Below, piece after piece: positions 36,345-47,590 of a DNA stretch of 64,000 nucleotides. Made by a program: the position numbers and the translations under genes. The DNA is from Zhengitettix transpicula (lineage: Eukaryota > Arthropoda > Insecta > Orthoptera > Tetrigidae): assembly GCA_037074705.1 (NCBI GenBank), contig CM073590.1, positions 41,811,895 to 41,875,894 of the forward strand, in the 5' to 3' direction. How positions within the stretch are numbered: position 1 is the stretch's first letter; every line of letters begins with the position of its first letter. The notes below the pieces were generated by a model, which was not told where the DNA came from, ran no database searches, and saw only the letters and a program-made list of their open reading frames with translations.

Positions 36345-37476
36345 TGTAATAATCAAAAATGATGGGCTTTTAAATGAAAAATTATTAACTTTTAAAACAA
36401 ACAATTTTTTATTTTGCAACAATTATACAAGTTTAAAAACATATCTCAATCTCTCAAAGGTCTTAACTGGGTTTGATAACGGCAGAACATTTAACATAAT
36501 CAAAGAACACAAAATTTAGATTTAATTTAACAAGAAATATTTATTCGTCTAGACATAGACGAAATTAATTATCGACGAACTTATACTACAAGATGGATTT
36601 TAAATTTAAACAGTTTATTTTATCAACACTAAAGAACGATATCTGACATTATCTTTTAAGTCGGTTTACAAAAATTTTTACTGTTCTCTTGCTACTTACG
36701 CCTGCCCAGGATACTTTTAACTTTCGAAGCACAGTGGTGGGGTTTTCACAGCTTCCATTAAATTCACAGATTCTACTAAGTACTGTTGGTTTGAAAAAGA
36801 AAGTTTGTGGTATCTCGACGACTTTACTCTGCTCTGCTTCGATGACGACTGGTTTACAGTAAATTTAACAAGTCCTCTCTCCTATGCTTTGGCTGCGACT
36901 TTAAACTGCAATCTTTCGACGACGACTCTTATTAAACAATGTCCCTCTTACTCACATCCTCCAGCTTCGGTGAGCGCTGAACAACTACTCCGCTTAAACA
37001 ATTTCTCTCTTAAACACATCCTTCAGCCTCGGTGATCGCAGAACAACTACTGCCTTAAACAATGTCTCTCTTAGCAACATCCTCCATCCTCGGTGATCGC
37101 AGCACAACTGACTTCTTCAAAAGCTTATCTCTCCCTTATATCCTTCCGGTCTTTTACTTTTCCATTATTCGAAAACTTCGTCGCAAATGCCAGTTGACAG
37201 ATTCTTCCATTATCACACGATTTATATCATGCAGCTGCAGGTCCGTAGTCAACAAATGGCTAACTACTCCGTCATGTTAAAGCCGACAATCGAGACAGGA
37301 CCCGTAATTACTTTGGTTGTCTTTTCCACCTCCACACGCACGTGCACGGTTTCTCAAGACCACACACCCAGCAGTCCCAAGACAAAGAAAAACTTAGACC
37401 TAAATAAACACGTTCCATAATGCCCTTCCAACAGTCCAGTCTATCAATCAGAAACAATGCCTAACTCAACAGGCAT

Positions 37477-37480
<4 letters not shown>
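36345..37480 (-). mobile_element. LTR 1 of a minus-strand retrotransposon, 1136 bp
   Basis: The plus-strand borders are TGTAATAATC and GGCATTACA, giving inverted TGTAAT/ATTACA termini as expected for an LTR. The primer-binding-like site lies immediately beyond the low-coordinate end, so transcription is inferred on the minus strand. Near its borders it shares many words with LTR 2, for example CTTAACTGGGTTTGAT/CTTTACTGGGTTTGAT. It contains a 62-bp minisatellite. The high-coordinate end abuts a TA tract. No pol sequence is attached. Confidence 0.7.
36934..37118. repeat. Minisatellite, three units of 61-62 bp inside LTR 1
   Basis: Units begin AAACAATGTCCCTCTTA (36934), AAACAATTTCTCTCTTA (36996) and AAACAATGTCTCTCTTA (37057). 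Each continues through CATCCTYCA, CCTCGGTGATCGC and ACAACTAC or similar. Spacing is 62 and 61 bp. Confidence 0.9.

Positions 37481-37515
<35 letters not shown>
37481..37515. repeat. (TA)n microsatellite abutting LTR 1
   Basis: An uninterrupted TA tract starts at the base after the LTR terminus ATTACA. Confidence 0.95.
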
Positions 37516-37521
<6 letters not shown>

Positions 37522-37687
37522 TGTAATAATCAACAATTAGGGTTAATTTAATTTTTGATGAATTTTCCCCACGTTGTGGTGCCAATATGTAATGATCAAA
37601 ATGATTTATGCGTTTAATTTGTGGTGCCAAAATGAAATAATCAACAATTAGGGTTATTTAATTTTTCCCCACGTTTTGGTGCCAAAA
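37522..37687 (-). repeat. Three tandem LTR-end / primer-site stubs
   Basis: Units start at 37522 (TGTAATAATCAACAATTAGG), 37588 (TGTAATGATCAAAATG) and 37633 (TGAAATAATCAACAATTAGG). Each ends in GTGGTGCCA or TTTTGGTGCCA, with CCCCACG before it in the first and third. They repeat the LTR-end plus primer-site junction of LTR 2, which starts at 37688. Confidence 0.75.
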
Positions 37688-38549
37688 TGTAATAATCAAC
37701 ATTTATTTAAATGAAAAAAAATAATCAATTTTTAACAAACAAAATTTATTTATTAATTTGTGGCTTCTAAAATTTACAAACAATTACAATAAAATGAAAA
37801 TCTCTTAATATTTCATGGTCTTTACTGGGTTTGATGGTTTACAGTGAAAATTATTGAATAATCTTACTAACAATTTACTTCAAAATAATGTGCTGATAAA
37901 TGATAGAAAAGCTACAAGAAAAACGAACGAAATCTGACTTTACCCTTGTAGTTAGCGTTTACAGGTTTTATTAAGGTTTTGGTTACTTACGCATTCTTTT
38001 AGCGCTTCAAAAGTATACTATATTGCAAAATTTTTACACAGATTCTAAATTTTTCTCACACTTATGAAGTTGAAATGCGATTACTAGGCTCCCAGGAACT
38101 CGGATGATCCTCCTAATTGGTCGGCTATCTGATGTCGTTTTCCTCAGCACGAAAATATTCAAGTTCTTTATAATGAAGCAAACCCTTGCTTCCGTTGGCT
38201 AATTGTTAGCACATCTACTCGGTCCAACTAACTGCTTGCTTACAGGAATCTTATGAGCCTTTTACCGAATTATTTATCGGTTTGGTTTACTTCTAAGTAG
38301 CTCGGTGAAGATTTACTTTTAAAATGTCTCTCCTTTCGTGGCTGACCGTAGACGTCGACTACTTTTACGATGTCTCTCCTCTCGTGGTAGACTGAAGACT
38401 GCCAATACTTTTGCGCGCGTAATCGCCATTCCGAACCCTCAATAATAGAAACATAGTTCGCCTCTCATTGTCGCTTTGCTCGCTCTCGCTATAATTCAAA
38501 CTGTTCGCTAACAATTCAAATTAAAACAATGGCTTAATTAATTGGCATT

Positions 38550-38552
<3 letters not shown>
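37688..38552 (-). mobile_element. LTR 2 of the same family, 865 bp
   Basis: The borders TGTAATAATC and GGCATTACA repeat those of LTR 1. The primer-site-like TGGCACCAAAACGTGGGG (complement of 37667-37684) adjoins the low-coordinate end. Inside, ATGTCTCTCCTTTCGTGG/ATGTCTCTCCTCTCGTGG is a local duplication of about 50 bp. The high-coordinate end again abuts a TA tract. Solo-LTR-like: no internal genes. Confidence 0.7.
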
Positions 38553-38600
<48 letters not shown>

Positions 38601-38611
38601 ATTATTATTAA
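38553..38611. repeat. (TA)n then (ATT)n microsatellite abutting LTR 2
   Basis: About 44 bases of TA repeat followed by five ATT repeats start directly at the LTR terminus. Confidence 0.95.
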
Positions 38612-38832
38612 AACTCATTTTAAATTACTTTTGATATATTTTATCCATTGTTTGGTGTTATGTACCTTTATGAAACGTTACTGTAATGCCATTAGATTTT
38701 CACTTAATATTTCCCTTCCATAATATTCATTAAATCCGGCAACCTATTTTTTGATGGCCTCATATAGTTACTATCTGTGTCAGCAGACGACACTATGACC
38801 GAAGTTGAGATGTTATTAAAACAAGTGTACTT

Positions 38833-39060
38833 GCTGTGACATAGTGGTCAGTGTCATTGGCTCGCATAAAAGAGAGTTGGGGTTCGAATCTCGGCACGTG
38901 AGTTTGTATTCCGTATTGTTAGAAGGAGAAAACTGAGGCCATGAAATCTGGGGAACAGATAATCTCGATGGGAACGATAAAACTCCAGGTTGTAGTGAAA
39001 GGTTGGGGAGATAATGGAGACGTAAATTGAAGCTGGTTGGACCCTGATCGGGTTTCTTGG
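38833..39060 (+). mobile_element. tRNA-derived SINE-like element
   Basis: A box-A-like GTGACATAGTGGTCAGTG (38836-38853) is followed, 28 bases later, by a good box B, GGTTCGAATCTC (38881-38892). Both form a tRNA-related head with an internal RNA polymerase III promoter. The downstream body (ACTGAGGCCATGAAATCTGG, AAAACTCCAGG) lacks an open frame. The 3' end and tail are uncertain, ending somewhere near the A-rich stretch at 39060-39080. The minus-strand 100-codon frame here is a shadow. Confidence 0.6.
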
Positions 39061-40429
39061 AATGAATAATTTTTACGGACAAAAATTTCCTATTTCTAAT
39101 TAGATTATTACTATTCAAGTGAAGGACTTCGGGGAGTTATGCATCGAAGATGTCAGGGATCTAACACTATATTATATCAAATAACTTCGACGTCAATTAA
39201 AATGTTATGGTCACAGTCTAATCGAAAATTCAAGAATTGCTTTCATTGACTGTTCTTGTTCCTAAGCAATTTTTTTAAGAAAATTATTTTTACTTGACCC
39301 ATGCATCGTTATATTTACCCCACTATTCTTTGCTAAATTTGAGATGGTGTTTGGCGTTGAATCTCTAACCCTAAACAAAATCTTCGCCACATTGCCACAA
39401 GCTCACATGACCTCTTTATAGTGGCGGAATGTGGTCTAACAAGAACCCCCCCCCCCATTGTTACGGTACTCACGACTTCAAATTATTGGACAGGACTTGT
39501 GATTTAAGTTTCTTGTACCTTAACTTCATGTGACTTTACGCATTTCTTCATTTTATTCTGAATAACCTATATAATTTTTTAGAATAATATTGTCACCCCA
39601 AATAACATACCATTTGACCCTTCGTAAGATCTTGTAAGTCTTGAAACACCCAAATAACACACTCATATATATATATATATATAGAAAGTGCAGATTGGTT
39701 GTCCTTATTAGCTATGAAGCGTGTTATGCCGGCATTAGATAATTTTTATATGTGAAATTTGATTATTTGATGCCTCCAAAATCTTCTATAGTTTCTTCAA
39801 GTTCGTTACATCTGGTTCTTTCCTGCTTTATCATATGTAACTGTCAATATTACTTTCGGTAGTTTTAAAAAAGTAATATAAATAAAAAGTAGTGGTCATA
39901 CGTATTAAATTAATGAAACTTCATAATTACAGACCTTTCTGTATGTATCTGTTCTACCAATTGCCCATATAAAACAATTTATTTACTTGCATGAATATGT
40001 GTTACGCAGATAAATTAGTTACGAAGTTTCGTTGAATTGACAAACCCCGTTCATCATTGTTCTGAATATGTGTAATTATTTGAAACCTAAATAAATACAT
40101 GTATTCAATCAATGCAGCAATTGAATACTGTTTAAGAAAACAAATATTTTTTTCTCATAACCACAATTTGAAAATAAAGAACATTTCTATTTGTTTTAAG
40201 TGTCACCTATGTCCCAACTCTGTGTTAAAAATAGTTTAGTTATACGAGTATTTGTGCTTATAAATAAAAGTGTTCCGTGCATTAGTAAGAATTTAATTGA
40301 AGTTCCATGTATGAGTAATGATACTATAACTATAAACAGTTTCAATGCAACAGACTCGAATAACATTCAGACATTTCCCCAAGTATTTATTTATATTAGG
40401 CCAGAATGTTGACACTGAACTCTTGGTCA
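39061..40429. other. AT-rich stretch without recognised gene
   Basis: It contains a 12-base C run near 39448 and a 19-base TA tract at 39665-39683. The frames at 40200-40581 overlap the 3' end of a family R fragment and have no motif. Confidence 0.45.
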
Positions 40430-40950
40430 TTTCGAATATTTTATCATTTAAACCACCGCACATCAGTGAAGACAAAACCAATGGGCCATTTAACATTTTC
40501 CACTTTCACGAACCTCTCCCACCCTTCACTTTTCTTTATTCTTTAAGTCAAATAAACCCGTATGGTGAACGTCAGAATTGAACTAAGCGACCAAAATTAA
40601 TGGATTAGGCACCAATCTTGATCGTTTACGCATTATTTTTGTCACTCCTTTGCACACGCCCAGCTCAGGGGTACTCCCTGCCCCTTACCGTAAGAGTTTG
40701 AAATAGACTAACTATATCAAGAGTGACACTATTAAACTCAGCGACCCCAAAAACTAATGTCGACGGTTTTCACATTACTTTTAAATGTCACCCCTTTCCA
40801 TCCGCAACTATTAGAGTGCTACAGGTGTATTGTGCTTGTTCCTAGAGCCTGACAAGTCCATCCAGTTTGGTTGAAATTGCTCCACGCGTTTAGATTGTAT
40901 ACTGAGTATACATGTATACATACATTCACCTATTTTTATATATTAGATGT
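40430..40950 (-). mobile_element. 275-bp-unit repeat family (family R), diverged fragment
   Basis: On the minus strand it starts with a GAATGTATGTATACATGTA header and GTGGAGCAATTTCAACCAAA. It continues with a GGTGACATTTAAAAGTAATG block, a TTTTGGGGTCGCTGAGTTTA block, and a GTGGAAAATGTTAAATGGCC block. These keep the order of the 20-26 kb units with strong divergence. Confidence 0.6.
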
Positions 40951-42410
40951 TATATATGTTCCTTACTAACATTATTCCTCTACTTTTCAGAAAGCTCCAA
41001 AGCTTGTTGCTCTCCATTTTCCAAATCTTTGTCAATTCGTATTTATTCATTTGCTTCATTTTTTGTCACCACATTTAAAAATCTTCCCGTCCCCCTTTTC
41101 GACCTTTCCAACGTTCCGTGTTTTAATCCCGGCAACCTACGTATAGTTTCAGAAAGCTCGTTCATGATTCAAATGCTAAATGGCATTCTTGGGATTTTTC
41201 TCACTTATTTACTGCATCCATGCATAAACCACTTTATCTCCTTCCTGAATATCGATACCAGTGGATGAACATAACTTAATTTTTTTCTAGCTTTAAAAAT
41301 TGTACTCGAAATTCTCCAGGAATAGGTAGTCCATTCCTTTAAACTGTTTATCATACATGATAACATTACCACCATAAAATTGTTATCATTGGTAAATTAT
41401 CTGCTTTTTTTATTCCCGTTGTTGTATTCTAATAACCTTAGTTTTACTAACGTTTTCTGCATTGTCATTAACTCACATGCAAAATTTTTATGATACTACC
41501 GATTATTATTATTATTATTATGTTTTTGTACATAATAAAATGCTGAGCATCTGTATTAAAATGTAGCCTACTGTCTTTTACAATGAGCATACCGTATTAT
41601 TTATTTTAATTTATACTTTACTATAATATTTATTGTTTGGGATTTGTCTTACTGTCGGTAGTTATTCCCGTTTTATCGTATTATTTTGTGGTAAAATGAC
41701 TGGCAATCTTAGTCCATTGTTTTCATGGTGAGCTGAGAACCCGATGTCATCTCGATCTGTAATTAAGATAGTGTTAATGGTATAGAGATTGTACATACTA
41801 CACGCAGTAATTTCCGTTTCTTACATATGAACCTCGTCAACCGAATTAAAGTTGTCAACAGGTTTTTGAAAATTATCTCCACTCTACGTATAAATTTAGG
41901 AAGGAACAATTAAAAGTAACCAAAAGTGGAAAGTTGATAGTAGCGTCATTATTAACTTATGTAAAACTAATCCAAAGTTCTCTTAAACCGTATTACAAGT
42001 CTTTATAGTCTCACGGAATATATGTCATCATTTCAGTAATTCGTCTACTGCGCTTATAAATGAAAATGAGCATACTTCATTGTGATGAATAAAATTTACT
42101 CTATGGCTAACTTTTACATTGACAAGTTACGTTCAATTATCTCTATAACAATGCTAACAAAATTCAAAGTGAAAGATTATAGATAATTTTTAGGAAATAA
42201 TTAGCTATGGAGTATGAATTATTTCTTTACGATCACGTGTTTAACAATCATCGTAAACATAACATTCAATAGTTCTTCTAGAATTTTTAATATTCAAGCC
42301 TTATAATAAAATATAAGTTATGAGTGTAAGATTTTTTAAATTAATTTCAAAATACTTACGACGTTTAGTAACCGCGAAAATAGATTTCGATTCGTGATTT
42401 CTTGCAAGCC

Positions 42411-42411
<1 letters not shown>
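40951..42411. other. AT-rich stretch without recognised gene
   Basis: A 118-codon plus-strand frame (40912-41268) overlaps the family R fragment and shows no motif. An (ATT)n tract lies at about 41504-41521. Confidence 0.45.

Positions 42412-42452
<41 letters not shown>
42412..42452. repeat. (TA)n microsatellite
   Basis: About 40 bases of TA repeat. Confidence 0.95.
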
Positions 42453-42455
<3 letters not shown>

Positions 42456-42542
42456 GTGGGGGGAGGGTATAATTGTTCAGCATATTTTTAATCGTATTTC
42501 GCATTTGAAAGTAGACACTGTAATTCAGAGAAAATGTTTTTT

Positions 42543-42584
42543 TTCCCGGTTGAACGCATATGCTCTAACCATATCCGAGGCACA
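42543..42584 (-). other. tRNA-like 5' half (SINE head remnant)
   Basis: On the minus strand, ATGGTTAGAGCATATGCGTT followed by CAACCGG resembles the D-arm to anticodon-arm part of a tRNA, including box A. No box B follows, so it is at best a truncated SINE head or tRNA pseudogene. Confidence 0.3.
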
Positions 42585-42854
42585 GATGATTCAAGTAGCA
42601 TAGTTTTGTCGTCTGCTATGTATTTTGTTCCCTTCATTACTAGTCAACTCGCGAGAAACAATGCGAATCTAATTGACATTCGCTTAGTAATGAAGGATAG
42701 TCACTCACCCTAAGCAGGTATGACGTGTGTTTAAAAATAATTATTTAATTATATTATAATTGTCGAATACCCGTTTGTCATTGTATGTTTTGATTTCAAA
42801 ATTTGTCAGGTGCATATCGCGCCCCTCTGGCACAGCGACCTTGAGAATACTCAC

Positions 42855-43010
42855 TCTGCAACCAATAGAAAGAAGTGTTTCTGTTACGCAACCAATGGGG
42901 TGAGGCGTTGCTACGTTGTCTGTCAGGGTCAACAAATCCTTAGTGCTGTGGTAAAATAACCGAGTCCGACCGAGCAGCCATATTGAAAGCAGTCTACCTC
43001 TATTGGTGTA
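42855..43010. promoter_or_regulatory. Candidate promoter: CCAAT boxes and YY1-like site
   Basis: CCAAT occurs at 42862 and 42892, and in reverse (ATTGG) at 43002, in a segment clearly richer in GC than its surroundings. The complement of 42975-42990 reads CAATATGGCTGCTCGG, close to the YY1/Pho-type motif often found at transcription starts. A candidate first exon ending in a GT donor lies about 240 bases downstream on the plus strand. Confidence 0.35.
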
Positions 43011-43232
43011 GCTAATAGAAAATTACGTAAACTATCGATTGTCAAACAGTGTTTACTAAAAACATCTATTTCTTTCGATTTGTGTAACACCGTGTGCTTG
43101 CGTGTATTTCGGTGTGTTCGATACAATCTTCTGTTCTCGAGATCTGGCAATGTTTTGATATGATGGAATATCAGGACCTTGAAACTAATGGATAGCACGA
43201 CTGAAGGGAATGCGTAGAGGAACGTTTCCAGA

Positions 43233-43251
43233 ATGCCGGTAACTTATACAG
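43233..43251 (+). other. Candidate first coding segment with splice donor
   Basis: ATGCCGGTAACTTATACAG is followed by GTAATA. It gives six codons plus one base before a usable donor. Two short upstream frames (starting near 43158 and 43191) end before it. Joined to the acceptor at 44132, the frame stays open through the next exon. This is inference from splice signals only. Confidence 0.25.
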
Positions 43252-43260
43252 GTAATAATT

Positions 43261-44131
43261 ATATAATACTTTGGCTTGTCTGTACGGCGTGTACTTTCTG
43301 CTGCCAATACATAAGCTGACACTGCTGCTGAGACTATCAGCATGTTGTGAAACTTGTTTACAAATGTGAGGTTACGGTTCACAACAATACCGTCCCTAAC
43401 CTGTGCCGTGAACGACAGTTATACTTTTATATTTGTTCGAGTGTCACAAAGTAGGCTGTTGTTAGATCGATTATTTAAAACAGTTTTTTACATTTAGAAG
43501 TAAACATGTCAATGGACTTAAGATGCAGTTTTTATGGTGTCATTGAAATGACATTTCATATAAGGTGCGCAGTTAATAATATCTCATTTCTAGAAACAGT
43601 TTGCTGGTTATAAACAACAAAATATGTTTGTTTTATATACAAAAAAATATACGTACATAAGTATATTAAATAATTTCGTATATTCGATTTTATTAAATTA
43701 AATTAATGGAAGTAAAGAAACACGGATTTATTTATTTCTTTTTCCATGTATTATTCTAAAAATGTTATGCCTCTTTCTGCAATTAGTATGTTATGACATG
43801 TTGTGCAGTGTGACCTTTAAAGGTTATTGCTCTTTATCACTTAGAAGTATTGTAACCAATAAATTAGGTCTTTTAACTAATACTGGTTATTTTAAATTCA
43901 ATATACATAAATTATTTCATATTAAACACTTGTGTAATTTCCTTAAATATTGGACATGCGTGGTTAAGCAATTTTATAAAAAATAGTTATTACATTTTGA
44001 GGTTATGTGATTACTACCTCAGAAATTTAAAAATACTGATATCAGACAGAATACATTGAATCTATATGACTCCATTTAAGTAATAATCAGTTTATTCTTT
44101 TACCTACTAAGAAGTTAAACACATTTTTCAG
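43261..44131. other. AT-rich stretch, possible intron
   Basis: No feature apart from its boundaries. Near the end, CCTACTAAG resembles a branch point, followed about 25 bases later by CACATTTTTCAG. Confidence 0.3.
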
Positions 44132-44199
44132 TCTCAAAGCGATGCCATCGAAGATGGTTCAATGTGGTAAATGTCGTCTCAAAGCTTTCCTACTTTGAA
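44132..44199 (+). other. Candidate internal exon, 68 nt
   Basis: It is bounded by a strong acceptor (branch-like CTACTAAG, then ACATTTTTCAG) and a strong donor (GAA then GTAAGT). With the phase supplied by the segment ending at 43251, the 68 nt read without stop (VSKRCHRRWFNVVNVVSKLS then YFE) and end at a complete codon. In another phase, MPSKMVQCGKCRLKAFLL ends in a stop. I do not recognise either peptide, so it may equally be a non-coding RNA exon. Confidence 0.35.
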
Positions 44200-44691
44200 G
44201 TAAGTTTCTGTAGTACCTATCATTTAATATAAATACAGGAGGTTTCCAATTTAATGGTTCAGTTATACTGTTTATTGACATTAAATGTTATTTGAATCTG
44301 GTTGACCTGGCTGTTTGAATCTTCAAAGATGTACCGTGACTGTGGATGGATGACATGTGAAGTAGTATATTAAGTTTATGTAAATGTATGTAATTGTTAT
44401 GTTGTGCTATTTATCATTAATAAATAGTTTGATGAAAGGAACTTAGCATCAGTTTGCTATTGTTTATCATTTGATAGATGTATTAAATTTCTTATCAAAC
44501 GTTGGTATATCGAATACTATAATTTTTAGATTAATTAAAAGGTAAATTAAATAAGCTCTACGTTTTTTTAAAGTGTTATTGAAATTATATTACAATTAAT
44601 GACCTTGTTGGGACACAACAGCAATGCCCTTTTTTGCATGTGAACAAAAATCGTTTATAGTGTTTTGTCTTGTTTAAATGTAGTTCAGGCC
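44200..44691. other. AT-rich stretch without recognised gene
   Basis: Nothing supported. Confidence 0.5.
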
Positions 44692-44766
44692 AGTGTATAG
44701 AGCCGCTAAAGTAAATGCTTTTTGGTTATGTGGTTGTGAATGAGTTTGGCACATGTATAATTTTAG
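44692..44766 (+). repeat. Dispersed 75-bp repeat, copy 1
   Basis: GTGTATAGAGCCGCTAAAGT and the following AAATGC, TTATGTG, GTGAAT, TATAATTTTA words recur at 52637-52710. Both copies lie upstream of other features, but nothing defines their class. Confidence 0.75.
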
Positions 44767-44779
44767 TAGTGTTTATGTG

Positions 44780-45080
44780 GAGTAGCGCTGTGGAGGGCGA
44801 GGGCCTGCACGCTAACTCCCTCTGTCGCACGGATTGCGAACTGCTCGCAAACGGCGACACTCCTTCGCCAGCGGGTACGTCCAGCTTACGTCATCAGGAA
44901 GACTGCACATGTTATGTAAGATGAGTAATAATAGAGGTCTGCAGACCAACAAAGGAAAACCGTATGACCCGAACTGGGAATCTTCGGTCCTTTCCTAACA
45001 GGTGACAACCTCATTCGTGGAACGGAAGGCACAGTCACCAGCTGACGGGGAAACTTGTAGCTACTAACGGTTCAACGGTT
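44780..45080 (+). other. GC-rich island with a 60-codon open phase
   Basis: Composition jumps relative to the AT-rich flanks. From 44816 a phase without stops runs to a TAA at 44996-44998, with an ATG at 44909 and the C-terminal peptide TNKGKPYDPNWESSVLS. The codons there look unlike the AT-rich background. I recognise no family. Alternatives are a terminal exon of an unknown gene, or part of an unrecognised mobile element. Confidence 0.25.
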
Positions 45081-47052
45081 GGAGGAAATGTTTATTTTCT
45101 TTAGTCCTCAGCATCTTCGGTACATATTTGTCATCCGTGTTATGAATGAATAAATTTACGAACTAAAATTTGTCCTGGCGCAACTTAAGCAACACAAAAT
45201 ATAACCCACATCTAACATTAGTTCAAAGTGTGCCGTTCATGGCCAAGTCATTAGGCTTTTTGTTTATTTTGTCAACATATTTCAGCACTCTTGGGCTTTA
45301 TAAATAACCACTATTTAACCACGCAATTTATTAGTATTGGACTGACTTGACAATAGTGATTCGAACAGATAATATGAATTACTAACCTTGAGTTATTTAT
45401 AATATTCTTACATGTTTTATGACACATATAAATACGAAACCATTTTCCACACGTGTGCAGTTTCTTCTATAGAAATCCCTTTGAATGGTACCACACGCAA
45501 TTAGTGACCTCTAAATTTCCAGCTCTTTCGATTTTGCACTTGCGTCTTTAATATTTACCGAAAAGTAAAGAATACTGACCTTTCGTGTTACCTTGATAAT
45601 ACGAGTATTAAGCACTAAGGTTACTGAATTTTTCAACTAATTCATCTTCGTTTACGGTTCAGCATCTGATTGCAGGCTGGCTAGTTAGAATGACTTTTAA
45701 TAGTATCTATCTTAATTTTTTCACATCTCTCTTTGGTTTAATCTATTAAAAGCTTATGTTTCGCAATTTGCTTGTTATATATGTAAATAATCTAACTTTG
45801 GACTGAAGTTTTTCCTCTACGACTTTATGTAATGTATAGAACACATCTTCTCGTAAGTCCGATAGAAGTTGACCAAATTATACCCATGCAAGACTCGGCT
45901 GTGATTCGATACGGTTCTTCATCTTGTATTCTAAGATAACTGACCTGAGAAAAAAGCTCAAAACACTAATCGCAAACTGAACTGTCCGAGCTAATAAATT
46001 AAATTTATATTTATTAATTACCTATGAAAATAGGGCACCCTGGAAACATTATTTAGGTACGAAATAAGAAAAGACAAAAAGAAAGAAAGAAAAGATGAAA
46101 AATAAAATTATAAAGTTTATTAAAATTGAGATATTTGTTAAATGAGTAAATGCAAAAATAGAAAAGATTAACACATAAATGAGAATAACAGAATCATGTA
46201 TAATTGTGAAAAATCATATTGGTTAATATGGTGTTTTCATGATATTAAGTAGTAGTATATTCCGCACTAACTTGCAGTCCATCGCTCCCAAACTTTTCTC
46301 TCACTTTCCGATCTCGTATTTTGTGTCCGTATTTAATGATCAACAGTGGTTCTATGAAACCATATGTCAAAAGTTTCTTTTATTGTTTATCACACTTACC
46401 GTCTATCATTGAGCTTATTATCATATACCCAATAGTAATGCAGGTTTCAAACTAAAAGCTTTGTTACTCTAAATTCTACGAACTTTGCATGAATTTTGAT
46501 AAGCTCCCTAATAGGCTACCGTGTCAATAAATAAGGTAGAATAGTTATCTTCGTGTCATGATATCCAGATCCGAATATCAGGAATGGCAGGACAACTTCT
46601 TACCGAATATAGAAAGTTATAAATATTAATAAATGTTTTGTGATGTGTAGGAAAGTTCTGCATTATTGTAGGATAATATATAAGTAATCACATAGTAAAT
46701 AAGAAATGCCTGTGCAGATTATTGTTCAAAATGAATTTTACTTATTTACCTAAATATACATTATCCGTTAACTTCCTTTGCATTAGGAATACGTCTGTTA
46801 ATAATTTTGTGGATCTATAATTTTCCTTAGAATTTATAATACCTTTAAGAATCATTAATTAATAATTTCGGACACACAAACAATCTTTCCTATCATTGCA
46901 GCATATTTATCTGTATCCTTCAACTTCACTATCTCAATGCTACTAGATCGGATCAATAATACCGTATGTTTTAATGGAAACATGTAAATCACGTAATCTT
47001 GAGGAATTGGTATCGCCTTGATGAATTAGCGCCATAACTGAAGAACAATACT
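45081..47052. other. AT-rich stretch without recognised gene
   Basis: No frame above 60 codons, no tRNA and no repeat that I can identify. Confidence 0.5.
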
Positions 47053-47590
47053 AAGGTGTAGATAGGCTGTTTATAGGGTAATCCACATAGTTGCAACTAC
47101 ATTCTTATAGCATAGGAAAGGGAGTAAAAGGCGGGATGCGGAAAGGTAGAGCAAAGTAGCAAAGGATTACCCTAGGGCCCCCAATCTATAGTTTAAGGAT
47201 CCTACCCGGCAATTAGCCTAAAAGTGTTTCAGGGAAAACCCTAGAAAAACTTGCATCAGGTAGGTCAGGCAATAGGTACTTGTCCCACGCCCTTCCGATG
47301 GCGGCAGAATGGTTTGGTGAGGGGTCGCAGCATGCCTTTCTCCGTGCCTTGACCATTTTAGGAGGCAGCTGGCCGACCGTTCCAATGGGAAGAGAAACAA
47401 CTCTTATCGTATGCCCAAGGTCTGCGATCCCGGAACATACACCTCTCAACACTGAACGAGGTGCCTCGGCTTGTGGGACCTTTAGTTCAAAAATCCAGAG
47501 AGAGGAGAAGGCATCCCCAGCTCTCCGGGAAGTTTCACCTGCGAGAGAACAGCTCTCACACTGTCCTTGTTTACCGTAACTGGTAAGTTG
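47053..47590 (-). mobile_element. A-tailed retroposon (family P), copy E
   Basis: Sense is minus by comparison with B and C. It carries the alternative 3' end: the plus strand begins AAGGTGTAGATAGGCTG in place of GGGCAACAGGCTACATGAGG. The body matches through GGATCCTACCCGGC, CTTGTCCCACGCCCTTCCGA and GGAGGCAGCTGGCCGAC and extends further 5' than most copies, past CATACACCTCTCAACA to the GTTTACCGTAACTGG region. It lacks an obvious A tail. Confidence 0.8.

Noticed and set aside
40912..41268. 118-codon plus-strand open frame rich in hydrophobic residues
   Set aside because: It begins inside a family R repeat fragment and has the low-complexity T-rich codon use of background DNA.
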